Source: Desulfobacula sp964636495 (GTDB lineage: Bacteria > Desulfobacterota > Desulfobacteria > Desulfobacterales > Desulfobacteraceae). From it: 64,000 nucleotides of DNA. How positions within the stretch are numbered: the first letter of the stretch is position 1; each line of letters begins with the position of its first letter. Location: the NCBI GenBank assembly GCA_964636495.1, contig CAZWSL010000008.1:1-64000 (forward strand). The letters run 5' to 3'. The notes beneath the pieces were generated by a model. The model worked only from the letters and a program-made list of their open reading frames with translations. It made no database searches and was not told the DNA's origin. The position numbers and the translations under genes were made by a program. Positions 54,109 to 62,051 of this stretch are shown here, one piece after another.

Positions 54109-54431
54109 TTTTTTTCTCCACTTTGGGTTTCAGGGCCTGCACCCTTCTGTGTCTCTATGGCCATTCCATCTTTTAGCGGTGTCACACACGTTCTCACATT
54201 GGGAATTCCGTCAACCACCATGATACAATCTGTACATCGACCTATGGCGCAGAATATACCTCTGGGTTCATCCCGTTTGGTGGTGTGCCGGTGTATCATC
54301 ACACCATTGCTGCGCAGTGCTATGGCAATGGGCTCGTCTTCAAACCCCTCCATGGCCTTTCCATCCATGGTGAATCCAATTTTTCTGCCCTTTTCAAACT
54401 GTCCTAATATGGGATGTTCTTTGATTCGCAT
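54105..54431 (-). CDS. 2Fe-2S (Fer2_4) subunit of the dehydrogenase (HcnA-like)
   Basis: 108 residues. Cysteines C-x4-C-x2-C in FCAIGRCTDCIMVVDG and a fourth in VRTCVTPL form the 2Fe-2S site. This is the domain found at the N-terminus of sarcosine oxidase alpha or as HcnA. Four-base overlap with the FAD subunit gene. A promoter with an operator-like palindrome lies just upstream. Confidence 0.9.
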   Translation of the reverse strand: MRIKEHPILGQFEKGRKIGFTMDGKAMEGFEDEPIAIALRSNGVMIHRHTTKRDEPRGIFCAIGRCTDCIMVVDGIPNVRTCVTPLKDGMAIETQKGAGPETQSGEKK

Positions 54432-54453
54432 GTTCTTCCTTTTGTATATAGTA

Positions 54454-54469
54454 TGAAATTAAAATTTCA
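54454..54469. promoter_or_regulatory. RpiR-type operator candidate 1
   Basis: TGAAATTAAAATTTCA, inside a perfect 8-2-8 inverted repeat (54453-54470), between eutJ and the 2Fe-2S gene. One base differs from the site at 62003-62018. The TGAAA-N-TTTCA form is typical of RpiR/MurR regulators, and one is encoded at 58446. Confidence 0.6.
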
Positions 54470-54570
54470 TCAATAAACTAATAATGAATAATATCTTTCC
54501 ATATCGACTGTCAAGTAAAAAAATACCCATTCACACTTTAGAATCCTCTGCCCTTCCGGCATCGAATCCT

Positions 54571-55383
54571 TTACAGACAGGATAATGCAATCCCGTACGG
54601 GGTGATCATCTGTGCATGGTCCGGTTTAATCACATTTAATCCAGTGTATTCTGATACAACATTGGCAATACCTTCCAGTTCACAGGTTCCACCAACCAGG
54701 CAGGCTGTCTCAACTTCCTTGAAAGGCTCCAGGTATGACATGATGATACTGGATATCTTTTCAATTACCGGCCGGACGATCTGGATAACACTGCGTACCT
54801 GGCCCGGATGCGCCTTTATTTTCTCTGCTTCGTCATAGCTGACACTCAGGGCTCCGGCCAGCACCAGTGACAGATGGAATCCGCCGGTAGCCTCATCATT
54901 GGTATATACTATTTTCTGGTCCCTGATTACTGCAACACCGGTGGTCCCACCACCCACATCCACAATGACCCCATCCTTGAGCTTCAGCACCAGGTTGGCC
55001 GCGCTGGGTTCATCCAGGACGTTGACCACGTCAAGACCGATCCCTTCCAGAATATACCGGGTGGTGTTGATATTGGACGACTCTGTCTGGGGCGGATAGG
55101 ATGTGGCACCTTTGGTGATTTCCATTGGACAGTATTCTGTGATCTGTTCCATCAGTCGCCTCACCACGTTCACAGCCCCGACGTAATCCACAATCAGGCC
55201 GCTTTGAACCACTCTTGCCTCTTCCAGAGCTGCTGCCCTCGGGATACCCTTTTCGTCAATGACTACAATAATGGTTTTGAACGTCCCGATATCAACACCG
55301 GCATACAGCTGGCTGGCATCGGTGAAATCCCATTTTTCAGGCTGGTTGAGCAGCCTGACCACTTCGTCTATATATATTTTCAT
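54571..55383 (-). CDS. eutJ: EutJ-like actin/Hsp70-fold protein
   Basis: 270 residues from the ATG at 55383, which overlaps the shell-gene stop as ATGA; an in-frame ATG nine bases upstream is less likely. ASKHA-fold motifs: YAGVDIGTFKTIIVVID (phosphate 1), GVIVDVGGGTTGVAVI (phosphate 2) and the late ACLVGGTCELEGI (adenosine). EutJ is thought to be a chaperone for BMC proteins. Confidence 0.88.
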   Translation of the reverse strand: MKIYIDEVVRLLNQPEKWDFTDASQLYAGVDIGTFKTIIVVIDEKGIPRAAALEEARVVQSGLIVDYVGAVNVVRRLMEQITEYCPMEITKGATSYPPQTESSNINTTRYILEGIGLDVVNVLDEPSAANLVLKLKDGVIVDVGGGTTGVAVIRDQKIVYTNDEATGGFHLSLVLAGALSVSYDEAEKIKAHPGQVRSVIQIVRPVIEKISSIIMSYLEPFKEVETACLVGGTCELEGIANVVSEYTGLNVIKPDHAQMITPYGIALSCL

Positions 55384-55931
55384 ACCAGCCATTGATGAAG
55401 CTCGTTACTGGGGGATGCGATCACGGCATGGCTGTGGATCAGGCCCTTATTTTCAATGGCTGTCATACCGGCTGCCACTGCTGCATCTACTGAACCGATA
55501 TCCCCGGTAAGGGTTACAAAGGATTTGCCTGCCAGACCTGTGGCACATCGCAGCTCAATGAGGTCAATTTCTGCTGATTTAGCTGCTGCATCGGACGCCT
55601 CAATACAGGATGCAACGGAAAATGTCTCTATAATTCCCAATGCCTGCAGATTGAGAATCTGGCCGGCACAATTGATGGCCGGAAAGATATCGTCATGGAC
55701 ATTGGCAATCATAAAGGTATCTGCCACAAATTCACCTATGCACGCTTCTCCCGCAGCAACGGAATTTTCTACAGATCCCACATCACCGGTAACCATTGAA
55801 AGATATTTTCCCGGGCAGACCGGTCTTGCCATGATCAACTCCACATTGGAGGCTTTGAGCATACAATCAGCTGCCTCTATCCCTTTTGCCACACTATTTG
55901 ATTCCACCAGACCGATGGCTCTATATTCCAT
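55380..55931 (-). CDS. BMC-T single-trimer shell protein, PduT type with pore cysteine
   Basis: 183 residues, two tandem BMC domains (1-93 and 94-183). Domain 1 has Cys39 in RPVCPGKYLSM, at the place where PduT has the cysteine that, from three subunits, binds a [4Fe-4S] cluster in the pore. The PduS-like gene follows directly upstream in the operon, the same pairing as in propanediol compartments. Likely an electron conduit through the shell. Confidence 0.92.
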   Translation of the reverse strand: MEYRAIGLVESNSVAKGIEAADCMLKASNVELIMARPVCPGKYLSMVTGDVGSVENSVAAGEACIGEFVADTFMIANVHDDIFPAINCAGQILNLQALGIIETFSVASCIEASDAAAKSAEIDLIELRCATGLAGKSFVTLTGDIGSVDAAVAAGMTAIENKGLIHSHAVIASPSNELHQWLV

Positions 55932-57266
55932 TTAAGATCCCTCTTGTTCGATAACAATGGTTTCACCCACAGATGAAACAATACCTTCAATACTTGCATG
56001 CAGGGTAGCACCCAGACTTTTCTCCGGTATCCTGGCAATCAGGTCCCCTTTTTTTACGCGGTCTCCTTTTTTCACCACGGCTTGAGACGGCGCGCCAATA
56101 TTCTGGTTTACAGGTATGGACACCATTTTGGCCTCAATATTCCCCTTAAAAAAATCAGGATGGGTATCATACTGACCTATCTGAAGTTTCTGAAGCAGCC
56201 TTCTGCTGGGTATTTTCCGGACTTTCATAAAAAAAGAAGGGGTAAATGCTGTTTTCTTACGCTCCCGGCGATGGCCTTTTTTCATGAGTGCCAGTTTGAT
56301 CTGACGGTTAACCTCCCTGGGGGAGACCAGCATGGGGCAGGCATATTTCTCACAGATACCGCATTCAGAACAGATCAGTGCATCTTCCATAATTTCATTG
56401 GCAATCCCCAGCCTCAAGTTACGCATGATCATGTGGGGTTCCAGGACATGCCCCAGCAGGTTCCGGGGGCACGTATCTGTACACCTCATGCACTGACAGC
56501 AGGCCACCTGGGTCAATCGCAGTATTCTGGCGGGATCGGTGATTTTTCCGGCAACCACATTATGGGTGGCCGGCAGTACGATAATACCGCTGGTTGTCTT
56601 TGTCACCGGGGTGGTAAGATCATCTGTCACTGTGCCCATCATGGGACCGCCCAAAACTATTTTCCAGTTATCTATAAGAATGCCGCCGGCAAGGTTGATA
56701 AGATCGCCAATAGGAGTACCAATGGGTACTTTGACAATCATGGGTTCCCCCACCTCTCCTGCAATGGTCAGATACCGATCCACAACAGGTGATTCTTCTT
56801 CAACAGCCCGGGCGATATTCAGCAGAGACTCCACATTGGTCACCACCACACCCACTTCCAGAGGAATTCCCCCTTCAGGCACGACTTTATTCACCACCTG
56901 CTGCACCAGAACATGTTCATCACCGGCAGGATAGAAATCTTCCAGTTCGTAAATATCAATCTGCTTGAACTCTTTTTTCTGAGCCGTTTTTTTCAGGATT
57001 TCAATAACTTTTGGATGTTTATTTTTGATGCAGATGGTTCCCTGTTCCGCCTGGGTACACGCCATCACCATTTTCAAGCCCCGCATCAGAAAGTCAGGAT
57101 AGACCTCCATGAGATAAGGATCACTGGAGAGCAGTGGTTCACATGAGGCACCGTTGACCAGAACCCGCTCCACCTTTGCATCCAGCTTGACATGCGTGGG
57201 AAAACCTGCACCCCCGGCACCGACAACACCGGCATCGCGTACCTTGCTGATGATATCATCTTTCAT
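55932..57266 (-). CDS. PduS-like (RnfC family) Fe-S flavoprotein
   Basis: 444 residues. N-terminal NADH/FMN region GVVGAGGAGFPTHVKLDAKV, SLBB domain (about 165-215), two [4Fe-4S] sites in CCQCMRCTDTCPRN and CSECGICEKYACPM, then a C-terminal biotinyl/lipoyl-like domain (about 385-440). PduS relays electrons between NADH, flavin and Fe-S centres at the BMC shell. Here it could drain electrons from the amine dehydrogenase or the aldehyde dehydrogenase NADH. Confidence 0.92.
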   Translation of the reverse strand: MKDDIISKVRDAGVVGAGGAGFPTHVKLDAKVERVLVNGASCEPLLSSDPYLMEVYPDFLMRGLKMVMACTQAEQGTICIKNKHPKVIEILKKTAQKKEFKQIDIYELEDFYPAGDEHVLVQQVVNKVVPEGGIPLEVGVVVTNVESLLNIARAVEEESPVVDRYLTIAGEVGEPMIVKVPIGTPIGDLINLAGGILIDNWKIVLGGPMMGTVTDDLTTPVTKTTSGIIVLPATHNVVAGKITDPARILRLTQVACCQCMRCTDTCPRNLLGHVLEPHMIMRNLRLGIANEIMEDALICSECGICEKYACPMLVSPREVNRQIKLALMKKGHRRERKKTAFTPSFFMKVRKIPSRRLLQKLQIGQYDTHPDFFKGNIEAKMVSIPVNQNIGAPSQAVVKKGDRVKKGDLIARIPEKSLGATLHASIEGIVSSVGETIVIEQEGS

Positions 57267-57289
57267 GAATTACTTCTCCTGATGCCACG

Positions 57290-57592
57290 CTATTTTTTCT
57301 CTGCCATCCGTATGGCATCTGCACTGGCTTTTACAGCGGAGATATCACCAAATATCCCTATCATGGTCAGATGCTGCGGACAATTTCCTTTCAGATCATA
57401 CACCTCCACATCTGCTGCTTTTTCAGCAACATCTGCGGCCACCAGCATATCCACCAGCTTCCCCTGAACCAGTCCCACTGCACTGAAACTGGCATCCACC
57501 AGCCGTTTTTTAGGTCCGGCTCCCATCCGGGCAAGCAGGATATCAATGACTCCAGGACCTGGATGAGAGATTATTCTAATATTGGAAGCCAT
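57290..57592 (-). CDS. Permuted BMC-H shell protein, GrpU-like with GNCPQ motif
   Basis: 100 residues. The N-terminus (RIISHPGPGVIDILLARMG) precedes the core VGLVQGKLVDMLVAADVAEK, the circularly permuted order of EutS/PduU/GrpU. Residues 69-73 are GNCPQ; from memory, a GxCPQ motif in GrpU binds an Fe-S cluster at the hexamer pore. Its stop lies next to the PduS-like gene. This would be a second redox-active shell protein in the locus. Confidence 0.82.
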   Translation of the reverse strand: MASNIRIISHPGPGVIDILLARMGAGPKKRLVDASFSAVGLVQGKLVDMLVAADVAEKAADVEVYDLKGNCPQHLTMIGIFGDISAVKASADAIRMAEKK

Positions 57593-57901
57593 CTATTTCT
57601 TCGCAGCCCTTCTGGCAGCTGCCGGTTTCGGGCTGGGGATAATTGCTTCAATGTCACCATGGGGTCGTGGAATGACGTGCACGGATACCAATTCCCCAAC
57701 ACGATCTGCTGCAGCACCACCAGCATCTGTTGCTGCTTTTACCGCTCCCACATCACCACGGACATAAATAGATACGAGACCAGCGCCTGCATGCTCTTTG
57801 CCAACCATTTTAACATTGGCTGCTTTTACCATTGCATCTGCTGCCTCAATCGCGGCTACCAATCCTCTTGTTTCAACCATACCCAATGCTTGTCCTGCCA
57901 T
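57593..57901 (-). CDS. BMC-H hexameric shell protein (copy 2, with basic tail)
   Basis: 102 residues, canonical BMC-H, differing from copy 1 (52072) at only four of the first 89 residues (Glu3Gly, Ser16Ala, Glu66Asp, Gly86Ala). It ends in an extra Pro/Ala/Arg/Lys tail (SPKPAAARRAAKK). Its stop codon is adjacent to the permuted BMC-H start. The tail faces the concave or convex side in relatives and may bind cargo or other shell proteins. Confidence 0.95.
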   Translation of the reverse strand: MAGQALGMVETRGLVAAIEAADAMVKAANVKMVGKEHAGAGLVSIYVRGDVGAVKAATDAGGAAADRVGELVSVHVIPRPHGDIEAIIPSPKPAAARRAAKK

Positions 57902-58009
57902 TTTGAATCTACCTCCTACACGTTAAGTGAATAAAAAAACTTCTCTTTAAAAATGAATTATGTAATGTAAGTTTATTGTTGATATCTGTCAGCTTAATCC
58001 TGCTGTCAT

Positions 58010-58432
58010 TCACCCTTTTGAGGGATGCACCGGATAAGATCCAATCACTGCATCCGCCTCAATTTCCACCAGATGTTCCGGCCTTGCAAGGCCGGCAATC
58101 TGGGCCATGGTCACCACCGGCTTAACCGGTTTAAACCACTCAGAATACGCCTTCATGCAATCAGCTGCCAGGCTGATATCGGTCACATAAATACGGACTC
58201 TGACCACCTCGGATATCCTGGCACCGGCCATTAAAAGTGCTGATTCAATTTTTTCGAGAATAATTTTCGACTGCAGGTACATATCGTCTTTTCCCTCGAC
58301 AACCCCCTCAGGAGTGGTGGAAGTTGTACCTCCGACAAACACCATACCGCCAACTTTGACCGCCCGGCTGTATCCCATTTTTTCTTCAAAAGGTGCTCCT
58401 GAGGCAAAATTTTCCCGTTTCAGTAAGTCCAT
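58010..58432 (-). CDS. RidA-fold protein lacking the conserved arginine
   Basis: 140 residues of the YjgF/RidA fold: YSRAVKVGGMVFVGGTTST, then VVRVRIYVTDISLAADCMKA. The stretch after it reads KPVVTMAQIAGLARPEHLVEIEADAV with Val where RidA enzymes have the arginine of PARxxV. A true 2-iminoacid deaminase activity is thus doubtful. Placed between shell genes and the regulator, it may handle another imine or enamine released by the amine dehydrogenase. Confidence 0.85.
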   Translation of the reverse strand: MDLLKRENFASGAPFEEKMGYSRAVKVGGMVFVGGTTSTTPEGVVEGKDDMYLQSKIILEKIESALLMAGARISEVVRVRIYVTDISLAADCMKAYSEWFKPVKPVVTMAQIAGLARPEHLVEIEADAVIGSYPVHPSKG

Positions 58433-58445
58433 TGTTATTTTCCTT

Positions 58446-59354
58446 TTAAGAATCTGTTTGATCCATCTCCGGCATCCATGCAGATGAACTGTCGTTGATC
58501 ACAAATTCGTTTCTCATTGCCACCTGCTTTTCAAATGCTTTCAATTTTTTCATGGCCTTATCCGTATCCATAAATGTAATCTCATGGATCAACGCCCCCA
58601 TGTAAACGATTACATGGGCTATTGGATCCACAAAGGAAATCCCTTTATAATCAATTACGATATAGTGATCCGACAGATTGATGACAGGTGATACCATACT
58701 GTCAGTCAGGGTGATAATCGTAGCACCGTTTGATCTGGCATATTCCAGAAACCGGATCACTCTTTTGGAATAACGTCTGAAAGTCACTGCAAATATGACC
58801 GAATCTTTGGCGTAGGCCGGCAGAGTATCTAAAATTTCCCAGGAAAGATTGGTATCAACGGTGACATTCTTCTTAATCCGTTTTAAAAAATAACCAAAAT
58901 AGCTGGCTGAAATACCGGCAGCCCGATATCCCACCACATAGACATTCTTTGCCTGAAAAATCACTTTTGCAATGGTTTGTATCTCTTCTGGAGAAATCAT
59001 CTCCACCAGATTTTCCAGATTACCAACTGTATTTTTACAATACCGTTCCAAGGTACTGGTGCTGGTGCTGTCTTTATTAGCATTCATCAGCAGATCCACA
59101 CTGGAAAGCGTTATCTGGACCATCTCTTTTACATGGCGGGCAAAATCAAGAAATCCGGAAAATCCGAGGTCCGTAGCAAAACGGATGATGGTAGGTTCAC
59201 TGACGCCGCATTGAACTGACAGCTCTTTGGCGGTCATCAGGGACACCCGTTTGTAGTCTTGGAGGACAAAATCAGCCACTCTTCTTTTTTTAACTGACAG
59301 ATCAGGATATGCCCTTGCAATCTTGTTGAAAAATTTTTTTTCTGCTGAATTCAT
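58446..59354 (-). CDS. RpiR/MurR family transcriptional regulator
   Basis: 302 residues. N-terminal helix-turn-helix (about 20-85, TAKELSVQCGVSEPTIIRFA) and C-terminal SIS domain (about 125-270). SIS regulators sense phosphosugars or other small metabolites. It lies inside the BMC locus on the same strand, and two TGAAAT-N4-ATTTCA palindromes at 54454 and 62003 are likely operators. Probably a local repressor or activator of the compartment genes. Confidence 0.9.
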   Translation of the reverse strand: MNSAEKKFFNKIARAYPDLSVKKRRVADFVLQDYKRVSLMTAKELSVQCGVSEPTIIRFATDLGFSGFLDFARHVKEMVQITLSSVDLLMNANKDSTSTSTLERYCKNTVGNLENLVEMISPEEIQTIAKVIFQAKNVYVVGYRAAGISASYFGYFLKRIKKNVTVDTNLSWEILDTLPAYAKDSVIFAVTFRRYSKRVIRFLEYARSNGATIITLTDSMVSPVINLSDHYIVIDYKGISFVDPIAHVIVYMGALIHEITFMDTDKAMKKLKAFEKQVAMRNEFVINDSSSAWMPEMDQTDS

Positions 59355-59365
59355 GATGCTATCGT

Positions 59366-59998
59366 TTATTTGCCTTTTTTGGGGGTTATGCCTGACATTG
59401 ATTTTAAAGAAACCTCGACTGCTGACTGTGCCGCTTTGACGTCTGATGAGTTACCGGCAATGTAGACCTTTCCACTGGCACCGAACACACTGGCATGAAC
59501 CAGTTTTATGTCTGCACTCTTTTCCGCTTCATTGGCTGCATATCCGGCGTATCCTGCAGGGGTTACCTCCAGAAAATAAAGAGTTTCATCCTGCAGCAGC
59601 ATGCTGGCATCCCGGAACCGGTTCACGATCTGATTCATGAACGGATCGGTCCTCTCAATGATATCAGATCCCAGTATCTGGGGTTTTATTCGATCAGATT
59701 CCTTACACCCCAAATAATCCAGAATTACAGCGCCGGCTTCCTCCACATCTGACGGGGAATCGGCATGGACTTCCAGCATGCCAAAGGTCCGTTCCACCAC
59801 AAGGGCACCGGGATAAACAGCAGCTTTTTTCATAACCGCGTCCGTAATTGAATTGATTTCAATACCCGGGGCGATTTCAACAAACAAACCAGACTGACCC
59901 GCCACTGGATAATAACCTCTTGCCGCCGTGCCGATGTAGCCGGTCAGCTGTTTTTGCAATTGATCGATAAAGGCAAATGCCCTGAGTTGTATATCCAT
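59366..59998 (-). CDS. BMC-T double-trimer shell protein, CsoS1D type (second)
   Basis: 210 residues, paralogue of the protein at 47082. It keeps LRAFAFIDQLQKQLTGYIG, GIEINSITDAVMKK, the Glu-Arg gate pair in VVERTFGML, and ANEAEKSADIKLVHASVFGA. Two different gated trimers suggest two bulky substrates or cofactors crossing the shell, or heteromeric pores. Confidence 0.9.
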   Translation of the reverse strand: MDIQLRAFAFIDQLQKQLTGYIGTAARGYYPVAGQSGLFVEIAPGIEINSITDAVMKKAAVYPGALVVERTFGMLEVHADSPSDVEEAGAVILDYLGCKESDRIKPQILGSDIIERTDPFMNQIVNRFRDASMLLQDETLYFLEVTPAGYAGYAANEAEKSADIKLVHASVFGASGKVYIAGNSSDVKAAQSAVEVSLKSMSGITPKKGK

Positions 59999-60011
59999 TT
60001 TGAATCCTTTA

Positions 60012-61235
60012 CTATATATGTTTCAGAAACTCTCTTTTATTGGGACAGATAGCACTGTTAATGGTACAGGCTGCATTTTTTTTGCATGAACATTCATGAT
60101 CTGCACCTTTGTGAAACCGGCCGAAACAGAAATCATGGATGGGTATGGACGGATTGCAGTCTAAAATAAGTTCTGACATCAGTCTGCCGATGACAGGTCC
60201 AATACCAAACCCATGACCGCTGAACCCGGTACAGAAGATAAATCCCGGCACTTCACTGGTTAGTCCCAGTATGGGAATTGCGTCAGAAACCCCGGCAATC
60301 AGCCCGGACCACATCCGGATGACATTCATATTTTTCAATATCGGAAAATAATCGATAACGCTTCTGGCAATGGAGGGACCGATGAAGTGGAACAGCGGTT
60401 TGCCGCGGTATCCGGCTTGATCATCCTGGTAAAGGTACTCTTCCGTTCCCACAAAACCACCCCAGAAAAAAGAACCGTGACCGGTCTGCCGTCCGTAAAA
60501 CTGCCCTTTTGCATTGCCTATCATCTGGGGGAACAGGGGCGGGAACTGCTCGGTGATCAACGCTTCTGAAAACACTGCTTTCATGGGCAGATCAAGGCCC
60601 ACCATATTGGCAATGTGCCGGCCTTTCAAACCAGCAGCATTCATGACCAGATCTGTTTCAATCACCTGCTTGTCTGTAATTACCGCTGTGACCTTTCCTT
60701 TCTGCAGGCGGATGTCCGTTACTTCTTCATGGGTATAAAACCTGGCACCCAGTTCCTGTGCCTTTTTAAAATAGGCATAAGTAACCAGCAGCGGATTGGC
60801 ATGTCCGTCAGTGCTGCAGTAGCTGGCGCCAATTACTTTTTCACCCACATATGGATTGATTTCCAGCACCTGTTTTCTATCCAGCATTTCTAATTTCAGA
60901 CCGGTGGTTTTCTGGTTTTCCACCGACTGTTTCATTGAATTCAGATCTTCTTCATTGGTACAAAGGCGCAGGTTTCCTTTCTGAACATACTCCACATCCA
61001 TGCCTAACTCTTCATGAAGGGTTTCATACATCCGGACGCTCGCCATGGCCAGTGGCATTTCTTTTAAATTCCTGGCCGACTGCCTGATACCACCGCCATT
61101 GCTGCCGGAAGCCTCACCACCGATGTCCGATTTCTCTATGACTACGGCTTTCAGACCTGCTTTAGCCAGGTAGTAGGCTGTCGAACACCCCATAATACCA
61201 CCGCCAATGATCACAATATCTGCTGTTTTTGACAT
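60012..61235 (-). CDS. DAO-family FAD dehydrogenase, catalytic subunit (SoxB/HcnC/OoxB-like)
   Basis: 407 residues. N-terminal FAD motif VIIGGGIMGCSTAYYLAKAG, the flavin loop EASGSNGGGIRQSARNLKE, and the C-terminal ATP-type GFSGHGFGIGPVIGRL typical of glycine/sarcosine/opine-type oxidoreductases. A cysteine-rich tail (CSCKKNAACTINSAICP) is unusual and could bind an Fe-S cluster or mediate assembly. It oxidises the C-N bond of a secondary or primary amine to an imine that hydrolyses to aldehyde. Substrate not readable. Confidence 0.87.
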   Translation of the reverse strand: MSKTADIVIIGGGIMGCSTAYYLAKAGLKAVVIEKSDIGGEASGSNGGGIRQSARNLKEMPLAMASVRMYETLHEELGMDVEYVQKGNLRLCTNEEDLNSMKQSVENQKTTGLKLEMLDRKQVLEINPYVGEKVIGASYCSTDGHANPLLVTYAYFKKAQELGARFYTHEEVTDIRLQKGKVTAVITDKQVIETDLVMNAAGLKGRHIANMVGLDLPMKAVFSEALITEQFPPLFPQMIGNAKGQFYGRQTGHGSFFWGGFVGTEEYLYQDDQAGYRGKPLFHFIGPSIARSVIDYFPILKNMNVIRMWSGLIAGVSDAIPILGLTSEVPGFIFCTGFSGHGFGIGPVIGRLMSELILDCNPSIPIHDFCFGRFHKGADHECSCKKNAACTINSAICPNKREFLKHI

Positions 61236-61259
61236 ATTTACTCCTGATTTGGTTCCGTA

Positions 61260-61973
61260 TCAGTTCAGCCCTGCAAAAGTAGACAGACGGATCGGTCTTA
61301 CCGGTGCCCGTGCAGTGGTAGGCTCAAGTTGTGCCGGCGGCACACCGATTTCCTGTGCAAGAATCCGGGTAACCAGAGCCTGGCAAGTCTGTCCCTGGCA
61401 CAATCCCATCCCGGCACGGGTAACCCGTTTGATACCGTTCAGGGTGGCCATACCATTGCGGATCACCTCTTTGATATCTTTTCGTGTCACCTCTTCGCAC
61501 CGGCAGATTACCAGATTATCTCCTGCTGTATCTTCATCTCCGGACTTTTCTTCATGGGCAGTGCATTTTTTCAGTGCATTCAACCGCTCAACCACCCGTC
61601 TGGTGATTTCTTCAACCTGGGCTTCCGTAAGGTCCGGTGATATATCTTCTATCCTGGCTTTATAATCCAGCCCGCTGTCTGCTGGTTTTTCCCCGGCTTC
61701 ATCTGTCTTTGCTTCGTTTTCAGAGACTTCTTCATCTGCCTCTTCAATTGTTTTTTCAGCTGCGGCTTCAGATGCCGTATCAATCGTTTCTCCAGATGTG
61801 GCTTCAGGTGATTCCGGCCCCCTATCTTCTTTATAAATGACCTTGATCTCGTGATCTCTTATCAGGTCAAGAGCCGCCGGTGAGATTTTAGCCTGTTTTG
61901 ACAGGATTATTTTCCGTTCTCCCTGGTTGATCAGTTTTTGAACCGCACCTGCAAAAATAAAATCAGATGGCAT
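61260..61973 (-). CDS. BMC-targeting segment fused to a BFD-like [2Fe-2S] domain
   Basis: 237 residues in three parts. Residues 1-47 resemble the short module found in BMC-associated enzymes (GERKIILSKQAKISPAALDL). Residues 48-110 are an acidic, Ala/Glu-rich linker. Residues 111-136 are a likely amphipathic helix, and 155-212 form a BFD-like domain with Cys157-x-Cys159 and Cys192-x4-Cys197. That domain and the tail ARAPVRPIRLSTFAGLN match the C-terminal end of sarcosine/opine oxidase alpha subunits, missing from the protein at 53020. This fusion ties the dehydrogenase to the compartment. Confidence 0.82.
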   Translation of the reverse strand: MPSDFIFAGAVQKLINQGERKIILSKQAKISPAALDLIRDHEIKVIYKEDRGPESPEATSGETIDTASEAAAEKTIEEADEEVSENEAKTDEAGEKPADSGLDYKARIEDISPDLTEAQVEEITRRVVERLNALKKCTAHEEKSGDEDTAGDNLVICRCEEVTRKDIKEVIRNGMATLNGIKRVTRAGMGLCQGQTCQALVTRILAQEIGVPPAQLEPTTARAPVRPIRLSTFAGLN

Positions 61974-62002
61974 TTGGATCTCCCTAAAACAGTTTAGTGT
62001 GT

Positions 62003-62018
62003 TGAAATAAAAATTTCA
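62003..62018. promoter_or_regulatory. RpiR-type operator candidate 2
   Basis: TGAAATAAAAATTTCA, a 6-4-6 inverted repeat between the aldehyde dehydrogenase gene and the BFD fusion gene. It differs by one base from the site at 54454-54469. It could control the downstream part of the locus. Confidence 0.6.
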
Positions 62019-62051
62019 TAATATTATTCATAATGATAGCCAAACAAAACC

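Noticed and set aside
55998..56792. Plus-strand frame of 264 codons opposite the PduS-like gene
   Set aside because: Antisense shadow of a well-supported gene; no domain and odd composition.
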